DNA from: Apiotrichum sp. Y4204
Lineage: Eukaryota > Basidiomycota > Tremellomycetes > Trichosporonales > Trichosporonaceae
Assembly: GCA_025531455.1 (NCBI GenBank)
Contig: JAMYHL010000048.1
Coordinates: 1 to 64,000 of the forward strand
Length of the DNA stretch: 64,000 bases
Direction of reading: 5' to 3'
Below, piece by piece: positions 11,573 through 23,461 of the stretch. How positions within the stretch are numbered: the first letter of the stretch is position 1; every line of letters starts with the position of its first letter. The translations under genes and the position numbers were made by a program. The notes under the pieces were generated by a model, which was given only the letters and a program-made list of their open reading frames with translations, was not told the DNA's origin and did not search any database.

Positions 11573-13949
11573 ATGGGCAAGGCGCAGACCAAGAAGAAGA
11601 CCGCAAAGCGGCACAACCCCATCCGCGTGCCGGACGCGCATCTCGGCACAGGGCGCGTCGACGGCAAGGTCGACCAGAACAAGGAGCGCCAGATGCTCCC
11701 CGTCTTGCAGAAGGTGGGTGTCAGAGACGTTGCACAACCCACAGCTCATCCGTCGTTATCCTCTTGCTCAGTTCTAACTCCAGCTCCGCTCGCCAGACCA
11801 TGCGGACCGGACATGGGCGTGCGCGGCGATCTGCAACCTTATCTCGGGGGACGCCGCCACGCGCCGCCTCTTCCAGGGCAAGAACGTCGTTGGCGAGCTC
11901 GTTGAGCGCCTGTCCGACTCGGTCGAGGAAGTCGTTGTCGAGGCGAGCGGCGCGCTGCGCAATCTCGCTATTGACGGCGGACACCAGCTCTGCAGCGAAA
12001 TGTTCAACAAGGGCATCATGCCTCATCTCGTCACTCTGATGGGCAAGGTGAGTAGGCTGTGATGTACCGGTCAGCCTTCCTTCCTTATCTCACTTTTCAG
12101 ATCAACGCGACAATAGACGATGTCCTCACCGCCGACCCGAAGACGCTCTCCGAGGCGCAGATCCAGACGCGCACCCACCTCCTGAACCTCACCGAGAACG
12201 TCATCTCGCTCATCTGGTCGCTCGCTGAGGCGACCCACAAGACGCTCGCAGCCGTGAACGCCGCGGGGTGCGAGGTGCTCCTTGTAAAGGTTCTCGAGGG
12301 CCGTTCGGCGCTCTCCCCCGGAGTCACTCTTGCTGCTGGTGAGCTACCGTAAGATGTACCCAGCTGACCCCCAGCCCAGGCCCTCTACTCGCTCACACAG
12401 GACAACCCGAAGTTTGTGCACGCGCTGCTCCGCCAGCCGTCGGCCCTCGGCGTGTTGGTTTCGATGGCGCGGAAGGACCACACGCAGGGCGAGGCGGACC
12501 TGAAGAAGAAGGGCAAGGGGAAGCGCAAGGAGGAGCCGGTGGACGACGACGAGATTGGCGACGGCCGTGTCCTGCTCGCGCGCCTCCTCGTTGCGGGTGC
12601 GCTGCGGAATATCGTCGACGCTGGATCCTCTGCGGACGAGGCAGTGGGAATTACCGCGCTCACAAACGAGACGATCCTCCCGCTTGTCAACTCGCTCCTT
12701 GACGTCAACCTTGCCAACGTCGTTGCCCGCGTCACCGAGCTCGTCTCCGAGGTGGTGAGTGCCCTCTTCCGTCCCCGCTGACATCAGCCCAAGGAGGACG
12801 TGACTGTTACCGGAAAGAACCTCCAGACTGACCACCGCTCGCCGGCCGAGGTTAAGCTTGAGCGCATTGAGCGGATGCTTACCACTGTCGCCACTGCGCT
12901 CGAGGTGCTCACCGGCATCTGTGCCGGTCTCGAGGACGAGGAGGTCATGGAGGAGGACGAGAATGGTGAGTGGGGAGAGCTGTCAACGTCAGCCAAAGGC
13001 TCGTCAACCACCCCGTTTTAAGCTCACGCCAGTCGACGAGGAGATGGACGACGCAATGGCGGACGAGGACCTGATCGCGCAGGGCCGTGACCCGGCATCA
13101 GCAGTGGCCGCCGCGGCCGCACCGGCAGTAAACGCCGCCTCGCTCCCGCACCTTCTCTCCCTCCGCTTGCCGGAACGCCTCGCGGCGCTCGCGCAGCTTA
13201 CACCCCTTTCCTTCCCGCCGACGGGCACCGAGCCCTCGATTCACCCGCCCACCACCTCGGTGCTCAGCACGCTCCACCTCCGCGCACTCGAGGCGCTCAA
13301 CAACCTCCTCCTCACCGCCGCCACCGCCCTCGCCTCCTCCCCCGACGCGGCCCTCGCCGCCTCCATCCCCGCCCCGGCCGTGTGGAACGCAATGTTCCAG
13401 ATCGTCACCACCATCGGCTCTGAACCCGACGCCCTCACCGCCAGCGGCCAGGAGATGCGCCTGGAAGTCATGGAGGCCGCCCTCGGCTGCGCATGGGGCC
13501 TCGCAAAGGCCGTCCCCGGCGCACTGGCCCCGACGCCAGACCAGCTCGCCGTCCCTGTCCAGGTTCTCCCTGTTCTCTCGTCCGACGCCGCGCGCGCACG
13601 CACAGTCGACCTGCTCGCGGCACTCGCCTCGCGCCCGGGCGTGAGCATTGAAGAGAACGCGCAGATTGGCAACTGGGCACTGAACACGCTCGCAGCGGGC
13701 GTGTCTGTCGAGTATGCCGTGGGGCTCATCAACGCCCTGATTGACATTTACGCGGACGAGACGCGCGAGTACGACTCCCCCGTGTTTGTCGCTGGCAACT
13801 TTGCGCAGCAGCTCGCGGGGCTCGTGGCGCGTATCCGCACCGAGGTGCGCCGCGTCGACCGCCGCAAGCACCTCGAGCTCCGCGTGCGCGCCGAGGAGGC
13901 GTACGAGAACCTCGTCGCGTTTATCAAGTACCGCCGCTCGCTGCAGTAA
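11573..13949 (+). CDS. SYO1: Synchronized import protein SYO1/HEATR3-like (ARM/HEAT adaptor for uL18-uL5)
   Basis: Six exons (11573-11713, 11784-12047, 12101-12338, 12375-12754, 12788-12965, 13033-13949) encode 705 residues. Syo1 binds Rpl5 and Rpl11 together, carries them to the nucleus with Kap104, and helps assemble the 5S RNP. The sequence opens with the family-typical MGKAQTKKK and RHNPIRVPD, a basic patch that could serve as NLS. ARM/HEAT helices follow (WACAAICNLIS, VVVEASGALRNLAID, NLTENVISLIWSLAEA). An acidic loop sits near residues 390-420 (GLEDEEVMEEDEN and VDEEMDD), as in the Rpl11-binding loop of known Syo1, and further helices run to the C-terminus. The third intron's acceptor is CCCCCAG, giving TLAAAQALYSL. 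The neighbouring signal peptide peptidase gene converges across 151 bases. Confidence 0.85.
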
Positions 13950-14100
13950 GCCGAGGCCCGAGGCCGAGGGGGTAGCGTCCAGGCCAACAGCGCACAGGCG
14001 CTCCAATCACCCAAAACTTGGTTCACTAGCACCGAGACCTTGTCCCATAGAGTATACCCCTTTCTATACTATGCATGATGTGTATTGCGGATTCGCAAGT

Positions 14101-15447
14101 CTACTTTTTCTTTCCGCGGCGGCGCGTCTTCTTCTCCTTTTCGGGCACGGCGGAGGCGACGCCGCTCTCCATCCACGACTCGTCCTCGGCCGGGGCGCCA
14201 TTCTCCTCTTTTTCTCCCATCTCAGCCTCCACCTCGGCCGCACGCGCCTTGGCCTCCTTGCGCGCCATCTGCGCGACCTCGCTCGGCGCCTCGATCGTCT
14301 CGTCCCTCTCCTCGTCCTCGTCGCTTTCCTCCCTCCACGCCCAGAGCAGACCCAGTTCGCCCCTCGCAACCGCCAACAATACGGGGGCAAGGATACACGC
14401 CGGGGAGAGGTACAGCAGCGCGGGCTGCGCGGCCCCCGAGACACTCATCGCACATACAGTCGCTACCAGACCCGCGACCCACGCAATAAGCGCAGTGAAA
14501 AAGTACGGCTTGGGGAACCGCGTGCGCGGCGAGACATCGAGATCGGGGTGTGCGACCGCGAAGCGCGCCATGTCGAAGCGGAGACAGAGGGCGACGAGCA
14601 ACCCGGGGATAACGACGTCTCCGAGGCCGAGCATGGCCATTCCAGCTCCGGCGCCGCGCGGAGCCTGGAGCTTGATCGGCGCCTCGAGGCCCTTGGCAAC
14701 CGTGACCATGACGGGGGTCGCAAAGACCCAGAAAATGTCGTATACGAGCAGCAGGGAAAGGAGGACGACGGCGGTGGGGAAGCCGTCGAGTCGCAAGAGG
14801 CCGAGAGCGGCAGAGGCGAGGCAGAGCGCCAGGACGTTGGAGAGGAGGTATGGGCGGCCAAGGGGGATATATGCCGCGGGAAGGGCGGTCGCGGGCGCGA
14901 GGGCGAGCAGCGAGGAACGCCGGATTGGGAGGTGGAAGATTTCTGGCGGGTTTAGCCTTTGGTATTTTGATTCTTGATGCGCCAGCAACTCACGCCTGAT
15001 GCCGCTCGACACGCGGATATGGTATACCGGCCCGCGGGCGCCGATGGCGCGCAGCCCCGCGTCGAGGAGCGCGTCAGAGGTAGAATGCACTGCGAACACG
15101 CCAGAGGCCGAGACTGCTGTTTAGTAGCCAACTCTCTCTCTTCTCCACTCACAGTACAGGCCAAACACGGCATCGATCCATTTCTTATCCACATACTTGA
15201 TGGCGAACCAGAGGCCGAGGAGCGCCGCGCTCCCTAGTACCGGGACGAGGAGCGAGTCGGCGACAGTGAGTGTCTCGTCGAGCGGGTCCTCCTCATCTTC
15301 GTCATCGTAGATTAGCCCGGCGGCTTTTTTTGCCGCGCGGCGCCTGCGTTTCGTCGCGGGGGGCGTGCGGAGAGACTGGTAGCTCCCCAGGACTAGTGGG
15401 AAGAGACCCTGTGCTCCCAGGAGGAGAAAGGAGGAGACGTGCTCCAT
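14101..15447 (-). CDS. Signal peptide peptidase, GxGD intramembrane aspartyl protease
   Basis: Exons 15153-15447, 14994-15116 and 14101-14942 give 419 residues; the introns are 36 and 51 nt. SPP cuts leftover signal peptides and some tail-anchored substrates within the ER membrane. The catalytic residues are visible: Asp208 in LLLVYDIFWVF, Asp248 in LGLGDVVIPG, and the QPAL motif at 312-315. Nine hydrophobic segments can be counted. Between the first two lies a basic then acidic loop (KRRRRAAKK ... YDDEDEEDPLDE). The C-terminal tail is charged and ends RRRGKKK, which resembles but does not exactly match a KKxx ER-retrieval signal. Length fits the family (yeast Ypf1, human HM13). Start: MEHVSSFLLL at 15447, directly before the first membrane segment. 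Confidence 0.9.
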
Positions 15448-16145
15448 TGTGGAAATGTAGTGTGATGGACAAGTGTTGTTGTCGCATTGCGAACATAGGC
15501 AGGCATACAGCTTGTTGCACTGGTCGCGGTGCGTGTTGCCGTTGGATTTTTGGTGAAACGTGGAGTGCCATGCAGCCGCGCAGCCGCGGTGGAGGTGGAG
15601 GTGCTTCAGCCAGCCTCTCCGACAGTCAACGTTCATGTTTGCTCCGCTCAATAGTATACACCTGGGCATGCATGTCACTATACAGTTTCGTGAGGTCGTC
15701 CAGCGCTCTACAGGGGCTGCTGTCGTGACAGAAAAGGGAATGACAAGGATATGGAAGGGATAGGAGATGGGAGTGCAAAATATGGCTGGGCCGGATGGGA
15801 TGGGATGGGAGAGGGGTAGGAATACTTTTAGGAACACTCTTTGTTTTTTTCTGGGTTTTGGAGGGTTACTACGGACTCGGACTGGACTTGGGACAGACTC
15901 GGACTCGAAGGGAGAGGTGGCTTTCGGCCTTTAGAGCTGTACGACCGATGATGCTATGCTTGATGGGTACAGGTATTCGTGTTCGATCAATATTGTGTTT
16001 GTACAACGCGCATGTATGCGTGTGGGGGGTGCCCGAGGTGCGTAGCTTGCGTAAGGGGGGTGCCAGGTGTATGCTATTATTTTGGTCACAGTGGTGGGGT
16101 GTGGTCTGCGAGTGCGTCGCTCGTCTTCATTTTACTTCTCTGCTT
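15448..16145. other. Intergenic region between a hypothetical gene and the SPP gene
   Basis: This is the upstream flank of the SPP gene and downstream flank of the next minus-strand gene. Several open frames are present but have no domain or splice support. Confidence 0.5.
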
Positions 16146-17646
16146 CTAGATCTCCTGCCCCTCCTTCTCGTCGACCCACGAGATGCGCGTGCGCTTGCGC
16201 GGCTTGGTGCGCTTGCGCTTTCCCGGAGAGGGCAGGCCGGGGGACATGAGGCCGGCGAGCCCGATCTCCTTGTACACGACGCCGTCCTCAGCGGCGTCTG
16301 ATTCCGAGAGGAGGTCGCGCGACGCGCGAGAAGCGAGCGAGGTGCGGGAGAGCGAGGTGCGGCTGTTGCGGGAGATGTGGGACGCGCGCGAGAGAGACGT
16401 GTTGCGGCTCGGGCCGGTCGAGTGTGTCGCGGCCGACGAGTCGCGCGACATGTTCAAGCTCTCCCGGCTGAGCGCGCGGCCACGCTTATCCGGCGAGGTC
16501 TCAGTGGAAGTGACGGGCATGAACGGGGAAACGGCAGTTGCTGGGGCAAAGGCCGGGCTAAAGGGGTTGGGCTCCTCGGAAAGCGGCTTGCAAGGGCTCA
16601 GAGGTGGGATGGTGCTCGGGTGCGAGAGGGCAGGGGTGACGACCAGCCCTGGGGGCAGGCGACGCGCAAGGGACGGAAGCGGCGTCGGAAGCGGGCGCGA
16701 GGGGATGGTCTCGACCGGAGAGTTGGCCTGGGGCGGAGAGTGGGAAGGAGACGGAGAGGCAGCCGAACGGGGTGAGGGGGCCTCCATCGACAGGTGCTCA
16801 TTGGAGAGGCTGCGGTATCCACTATCGGTAAACGTGGGTGTCGGAGGAACGCTGCGGTCTACGCGACACATGAGGCTGCGTGTCAGCGTACGTCAGTGGC
16901 AGAGGAATGTGAGGAACCACTAGTGGCGCCACGACGCGCTACGACGTGCCACTCGAGCCATGCGCGAGCTGTGCACTGTTCGCCACGGCCAGAACATCCA
17001 CTTGCGATTAGATTTCGTGCACGCATGCCCGATCCGATCAGGACAGATCAGTCGCGGCCCGAGTCCAGGCAATCTCGGTCTCTCGCACCCGCAGCACCTG
17101 GAAAGCGTGCGGCGCCTTCTAGGCACAGGCACTGCGGCCTGTGGTGCTGTCGCGCATCGTCCGATGTCCGATGTGCGGAGCATCACGCCCGACGGTCATG
17201 ACTCACCTGCCGTAGGCCGACGAAATGGTCTTTTGGCGCATGCGCTCCTTGGCGCGGCGTTCGCAGTCGCGCTGCGCGCGTTCCTTGCGCTCCTCGCGCC
17301 GGCGCTCGGCATACTCGATAATCGAGAGCGGACGGGAGGACGTGTCCGACTCAGGCGGCGTGTGCTGGCTGTGGTGGCTGTGACGCGAGTCGTAAGACCT
17401 GTGGTGCGCGCCTGCGAGATCCGTGTCGGTAAAGCCAAGCGGGCGGCGGAGGAGCGACGCAAGATGCGCAAGCGGGCGGACGCGGGCGACCGGCGCCGTG
17501 AGGATCGTGTGAGGCGGGGGAAATGTAGTTGATGGGCGGGAGTTGAGAAGGGGAATCCGCTCTGGCTATTGAGAGTTAGTAGCCATCACCACTACTGTAC
17601 GTACCGAGCCCCACAGGCAGAGATAAAAATACCACGATGGGGCCAT
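16146..17646 (-). CDS. Hypothetical protein with a charged helix, three exons
   Basis: Exons 17605-17646 (14 codons), 17207-17565 and 16146-16875 give 376 residues. I do not recognise the family. Residues 1-14 are aromatic/hydrophobic (MAPSWYFYLCLWGS). A Pro-rich stretch then leads to a helix rich in Arg/Glu (SIIEYAERRREERKERA and following) ending KTISSAYG. The last 240 residues are Ser/Pro/Arg-rich, with many RxxS and SP sites and a basic patch KRKRTKPRKRTR, a likely nuclear localisation signal. It ends RISWVDEKEG. The first intron (39 nt, GTACGTAC...CTAAC...TAG) and the frame conservation support the model. The second intron, 331 nt, is unusually long for this window and is the weakest part. 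Alternative: two separate transcripts. Confidence 0.55.
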
Positions 17647-19254
17647 AGAGATTGAACGAATGTCGGTGTCGATGCGCAATGAAAGTCTAGAGACGGCTGC
17701 GTTTTGACGAGAGAGACGAAACAAAGAAGGAAGACTAGATGACAAGATATAGAGACAGGTGAAGGAGGACGGGACACGGGCGACCGTCGGTTTTCTGGCC
17801 GTCAGGTCTGTCCAAGGGTCGAGGTTGATGCTGTGGCGAGACCTACTCACCTTGATGTGTTGTTAGACAACACAAAACTGTTTAACACTCGCGCCGTGGT
17901 GGGGGGGCCTGGAGGGGGTGCGGGTGCGCGTAATAAGTGTGGTGCGTGATGAGCTGCGTGCTGAGCGTCATAGGCGCTCGCACGTCGAGATGTCCGAGAG
18001 CCGGGAGATGAGGGCTGCTCAAGCCCTAGAAGCTATGCGACTGGGACGAGACGACAGGCTGGTGGAGGTGACCCTCGCCCCGTTGTTGTTGTTGTTCACT
18101 GATTGATGGTGGCGTGAGATTGAGGAACTGGGGATGCCAGTCCAAGTGCGATTGGAGCCGTATGGGGAGAAGTGAGAAAGAAAAGTTGACAATGTCCTTG
18201 GGAGAAGCAACCAATATTTCTTGCACGGGTGACCTTTTGTGTTTCCTTTTGTTCTGCGGCTGGGGATTCCGGTCGGGGATCGGGGGGAGGGTGCGGGAAT
18301 CGGAGCGTGCGTTGAGAGAAAGACACAACGAGACAGCGGGAGGAGGAGAGTTATTGTTCTCGGGCGTAGAGGTTGACGTGTGGGATGAGACGGCCGATGG
18401 CGAGGCGGTGAGGATGGACAGACTAGCACCGGAGGGGGGAGGGGGCGTTGTCTCCTGTGCGTGACAAAATGTGACAATCCACTAATCCGCTGTCCCGTAC
18501 ACTCGGACTAAGGGGGGTCAGAGAGGACAAGTCGGACGTCAGAGGGTGCCGTGGGAACGAAAGATGCAGTCGCGAGGGGGATATATACCGCAGACGAGGG
18601 TGTTGAACTGCTTCTGCTCAAGAACAAGGGCAGGGGTTTGTGCGATGCGATGCGATGCCGGCGGGGGGTTTATGTGCTCGAGCAGCGCTGCTAGCTGCTT
18701 TGATCGAGCTGGGCGTCGAGTGTCGAGATGTCTAGTGCGTCGGCGGCTGATCAAATTTCCGGGGCTTTTGCTGTTCCTTCTTCTTTCGACTGCGGATGGC
18801 GGGATGTGGGCGCCGTGGCTCTAGCTTCTAGCGTCGACCGTTGTGATTCTTGCGTCGACTTGACGACCGGTGCGGTTGACTTGGAATTTCGTAACGAACA
18901 GACTACTCGCGCTGCGAGTCACTAGCGGAGGACGGGATGGGGCGGGGACGGGAGACGTGCGAGGCTGACAGGCCGTGTTTTGTATCTTGAAGCTCGCGCA
19001 GCACGCGGCGACACAGGAGGACAGTGTACAGGCGAGACAGGAACGCTTGAGAGAAGGATTGCAGGATCGCAGGCCGCAGGCCTTGGGCGATCCGAGGTAG
19101 CTGCGAAGTGGCTGACTCGCTGAACGGGCCGGCGGCTCGTGAGCTTGCGGCGCGGCGAGGTCCCGAGATAAGGGTCAGCGGGGTGGGTGGGACACGCCGC
19201 AGGCGACAGCGGAGAGACAAGAGGTGGGACAACAGGTGAGAGGAACAGGCGAAA

Positions 19255-19292
19255 TGACAGATGAAGACAGATGAAGACAGATAAAGACGGAT
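19255..19292. repeat. Tandem repeat, unit ATGAAGACAG (10 bp, about 3.5 copies)
   Basis: Units with one or two substitutions are directly visible. Confidence 0.85.
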
Positions 19293-20108
19293 GCAGGGTG
19301 GACCGAGCGTCGAGGAGGGGCACGTTCGTGCTTCTGAGCTTCTCGTGCGGCTGAGTCGTAATGTGCAATGGTCAACAATAGATGAGTAGAGAGGGCAGGC
19401 GTGAGGGTGAGAGAGGATCGTGTCAGTTCTTGGGGGACCCGTCATGGTCATGGTGGCGGCGCAGGGTCAAGGGTTGAGGTTGTGAGGTTGTGAAGTTGTG
19501 TGAGGTCGGTGCGATCGCGAGCTCGGGTCTCTGGAACGCGGAACGTGGAGAGATACACTGTGCACTGTGCACTGTGCGTATGAAACAGTCAAACAGCCAG
19601 CAGCCAACAGCCAACCAGCCAGTGGCGACGAGAAGAACAGTACAACACAGGGGAGGTGGCGGCAGCTCGGAGCGCCGGAAGCGATCCTCCACGTTCTGTT
19701 GTAAGCCCCCTGTTTGCGACTGATATCTGGTCTGCACCGCGCACCGCGCACCGCGTGATGCCCAGCTTTGTGTCCGAGACATCGAGACATTTGAGGACAT
19801 TTTGAGCACCCTTGCAGACATGACGGAGCGGGGAATGCACAAAAGTGTGGTGGCGTCTGTTAATCTGTTGATCTGTTACCATGTCCCCGATGGCAATGTC
19901 TCACTGTCCACAACGGTACACTGTAGTACAGTGTACTCGTGTACTCGTCAGCCGTGGCGTGCTGCAGCGGTATGGTATTACAGGTGGCGCAGCTCTTTGC
20001 TTCGCAACGGCGAGACGCGAGACGAGCGGCTGACTCGGATCAATGTCAGTGGCGGAGAGCCGAGGGCGGAGGGCGGAGTAGGCGCGCGCAGCACGCAGCG
20101 AGTAGTGC

Positions 20109-20151
20109 CCATCACGGCCATAACGGCCATCACGGTCATCACGGCCATCAC
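20109..20151. repeat. Tandem repeat, unit CATCACGGC (9 bp, about 5 copies)
   Basis: Imperfect units alternate CATCACGGC, CATAACGGC and CATCACGGT. Confidence 0.85.
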
Positions 20152-20294
20152 CCTGTCTTGGCCATGGCCATGGGCTTGCACGAGTCGAGTACTGCAGTAC
20201 GCTGTGCTCTGTGCTATGTGCTCTGACTCGCTCTCCCGATCTCCACCTCGCCTCATCAACTCGAAGCAGCCACAGGCCACAACATCCTAGGATG

Positions 20295-20388
20295 CACAGG
20301 ATCACAGGATCCCAGGATCCAATCCCAGGATCACAGGATAACCCAGGATCACAGGATCACAGGATCACAGGATCATAGGATCACAGCA
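20295..20388. repeat. Tandem repeat, unit AGGATCAC (8 bp, about 10 copies)
   Basis: This is one of the longest arrays in the window. The central units are exact and the flanks degenerate (CCCAGGATCC and similar). It lies within the 17.6-21.8 kb gene-poor interval. Confidence 0.9.
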
Positions 20389-21181
20389 GTGTGACGGTGG
20401 CGCGCGGCCCGAGCGCGTGGGGGTTCGGAGCAGAGTTGGTGCGGGGTGGGGGAGCGCTAGAGGGGAGGGAACCCCCGTTGTTCAGCAAGTGCGATCGGGA
20501 TCGCGGAGATGCGAGATGCGAGATGCGGGGTCGCGAGATGTGAGATGGGGAATGCACCGATGTGAGAAGGAATGGGGATGTGTATGTGGGGTGTGTGTCG
20601 GCACATGACCGATGAGGAGAGAGATGCAGTCTGGAGAATTGGACAAGTTGTGGACAAGGAAAATACTGATATGACCTCACGACCTGAATGAAGCCTGAAG
20701 CATTTGCGTCGCGTACTGAGACTCTATTCATCCCATCAGTTACGTGGCGCCTTGTTTCTTTCTTGTTTCGCTGCCATGTATCATCGCTCCGTCCTACATT
20801 ATAGCTAGCGATACACGGCGAGATAGAATGGAATACGGGATGCGAGCATGGAAACCAGGCGCATAGCTACCCCTGCCAGGCTGCCAGAGAACACCAGATC
20901 ACTCACTAGAGTTATGCCGCCCGTCCAAGAAACCAGGCAACCAAGAATGTCAGAACGTCAGAACACACCTCGGCGACGCTCCGACCCCCCGACTTGCAAA
21001 CATCCACTTCCAAATCAGCGTGACTCTGTACTCTGCGCCTCTACGCCTCTGTGCTCTTCGCGGTGCGGCATTCCAAATTCCATATTCCGGGCTCACAGAC
21101 CACGCAGTGTCCGAGCGTTGGTGCGATGCGATGCTTCGATGGACTGAGAAGTAAGATTAAGGCAGCAATGTCGTTTACCCC

Positions 21182-21227
21182 TCGAGCTTCGAGCTTCGAG
21201 CTTCGAGCTTTGAGCTTTGAGCTTTGG
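21182..21227. repeat. Tandem repeat, unit GAGCTTC/GAGCTTT (7 bp, about 6 copies)
   Basis: Two unit variants lie in blocks: first GAGCTTC, then GAGCTTT. Confidence 0.9.
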
Positions 21228-21840
21228 GATGGAGAGAGAGGCGGTCGCCGCCTCTTGTGGTACAAATGCTTGCCCTGTTCTTTACGCCCATCGCATTCTG
21301 AATTCTGCGCAGCGCTAGCCCGCGTGCCGCAGCCCCCATCCTCCGAGCCGAACCGGCTTTATCCCCATGCGCAATCACCTGTCCGTGCAGCTCTTCCATC
21401 TCACGTGGGTGTGAGACTGTGTCAGTCTCACTCTCTCACTCTCCCTCCCGATTCGAAAAGTAGTTGTTGCAGTGTGATCCTGCGATCTTGAGCTCCTGCA
21501 ATCCTGCGATCCCGCCTTGGCATTCTTCCTGCTCTGCGCCTGTTCCTGTTCCTCCATGTCTCATCTTGGCGCCGGTGGACAACATGCCTCGTCTATGCTT
21601 TATGCTTCTATCGTAATCGGTGGCCAGCGTCCAACCGCACCGATCTGGAATGTTGCCGCTCGCTAGCATGGCGATCATTGCACTGCTGCATGCTTCTACG
21701 GTCGACTGCTCGATATCGATCGCTTCCTTCCTTAGACATCGATCTAGTGCGGACTACATCGTCCGCGCAACAAGGGCGCACTCTCGCACAGGTCATCTTG
21801 CCGTTCTGCTAGCATCCACTTCACTACCCAGGCATGGCAG

Positions 21841-23461
21841 CTAACGACGGCGGCGACGTATCCGAGAGCCTACATCCTCATCCTCGCCGTCGTCCTCGTC
21901 TGGCATCGAGTCGGGAATGATCGTCTCCTGCTGTGGGCGACGACTGGATCGTATCTGGAGTCAGTTGTGGTTGTTGAATCTCAAGACACGCAAGAACCAA
22001 AATACCCACTTGACGACTGTTCGCGGGGGCGGGGCTCTCTTGCGGCATGAAAAGAGGCGTTTGTGAGGCACGCACGCGAGAACGTGTACGCAGCTGAGTC
22101 GGTGGCAACTCATCGTGCAGATCCTCCGTCGTCTCGCGACCATTCGGTCGACTCGATCCCAGAACCGTCTCTGGCACACGGCTTGGGCGACGGCTCAACT
22201 CTCGCTGGGGACGCGACGGCCCGGCTGACGGGCCAGCCTCCTCCTCCGATTCCAAGTCTTGCAGGTCTTGCGAATCCAACTCATCTACTTCCTCGGATTC
22301 GTCGCGCTGTCCCCGGGTCCGCGACGGACCTGCCTCGGCGTTCGCCTGTCCAAAGCCGTTCGCGCGGCCGTTGGCGACGCCATTCGCAGTGCGAGACGAT
22401 CGCCTCTGGATCTGAGTTTCATCGGGTGTCTGCGTCCCAGAGCCGTTTATGGTCGGGCGCTTCCGCTTGAAGCGAGGCAAAGTGCCGTGACTGTCCTCGT
22501 GCTGCGGAACAGCAGCTTCGCCTACCGGTGTGGGATTCGAATTGGCAAACGGAGTGCTGCAGTTCATGCAAGACCCGCGCATACCGCGTAGGTGCTTCTC
22601 AAAGCAGTACTTGTGATACACCGAGTTGCAGTCATCGTTACCGCAGCGGGTACCCTGCAGTGAGTATAACGTCAACTGCGCAGCTCACATTCGTGACAAT
22701 GTGGTTGCAACGACCACAAGTAAGCATATCGTCGCCATAAGTTTCTCGAAGGTATGTATCAAGCTCAACAAGAGACCGCGTCCCCAGCGAGTAGCGTTTA
22801 CGTCTGTGGTGAGAAGGTGAAACTGCGGTCCACACTCACTGAGATTTGAGGAGCCATTGGCGGGCCACAAGGACTTGGAGGACGGTCTCCGCATCAGAGG
22901 GAGTCATTTTGCTCATCAGCGTAGAGGTAAGATTGTACGCCATGACAGAAGAGATAGAGTATCCTGGATATTCCTTCACGATGGCTTCGATGACAGCGCG
23001 AAAGTACGATATCTCCAGGGCCGAGAGATCCGTCGCCTGGAGTGCGACGTCGTCTGCCTCGTTACGCAAAATCACCATCTTTTGCCCGGTCGCCTCATCC
23101 GCCCCAAACTTGACGGCCATACCCAGCCCGTCGAGGACGGTGCTGACTTCGTTGAGGAACTCGATAAAGCCGCGCTCATCGCTGCGGTGGCGGGGCTCAA
23201 AGTCGGCGTCGTCCGCTGTAGAAGATAAATCATGAGTAGCAAGAGGTCATTGTAGAACATGAAGATGAAGTTGCGAGGAGATCGTAGAATCACAAAACGT
23301 CATAGCGTCAGCAACAAGAACACCAGCGAACACCACCACTCACCCTTTACCGCGCTCACCGCGCGCTTGTACATTTCCAACGCGACGTTCATCCTCATAA
23401 TACGCCGTGCAAGGAGCGTCTGGATATACACGCGGTGCAGAATTGTTGGTTGCACCGACAT
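21841..23461 (-). CDS. NSE1: Smc5/6 complex subunit NSE1, RING-like E3 component
   Basis: Exons 23344-23461, 22840-23215, 22689-22803, 22010-22654 and 21841-21954 give 455 residues. Nse1 sits with Nse3 and Nse4 on the Smc5/6 head and supports ubiquitin ligation and DNA repair. The N-terminus has the winged-helix region typical of the family (HRVYIQTLLARRIM, then GFIEFLNEVSTVLDGLG and LSALEISYFRAVIEAIV). A C4HC3 RING-like zinc domain follows, with ligands Cys194, 197, 207, 212, His217, Cys220, 232 and 235; its two halves lie on separate exons. About 220 residues follow the RING, rich in Ser/Pro/Glu and ending in an acidic stretch and RIRRRR. Most fungal Nse1 proteins stop soon after the RING, so this tail is unusual. 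The gene is divergent from NOP8. Confidence 0.9.

Larger units (their letters stand above)
17647..21840. other. Gene-poor interval of 4.2 kb with several short tandem arrays
   Basis: I found no protein gene here on either strand. The open frames are Pro/Ser/Arg-rich on the C/T-rich strand and show no domain, consistent splice joins or codon pattern. It contains tandem arrays at 19255-19292, 20109-20151, 20295-20388 and 21182-21227, and runs of short direct repeats such as GTGCACT near 19556. It may hold long 5' leaders, non-coding RNA genes or a replication-related element, but nothing in the bases proves any of these. Confidence 0.5.

Noticed and set aside
20295..20388. Considered a CRISPR-like array
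   Set aside because: Units are contiguous 8-mers without spacers; the organism is a eukaryote.
18019..20731. Several 90-180-codon ORFs between 18 and 21 kb
   Set aside because: They are His/Pro/Ser-rich readings of C/T-rich DNA and overlap each other and tandem arrays.
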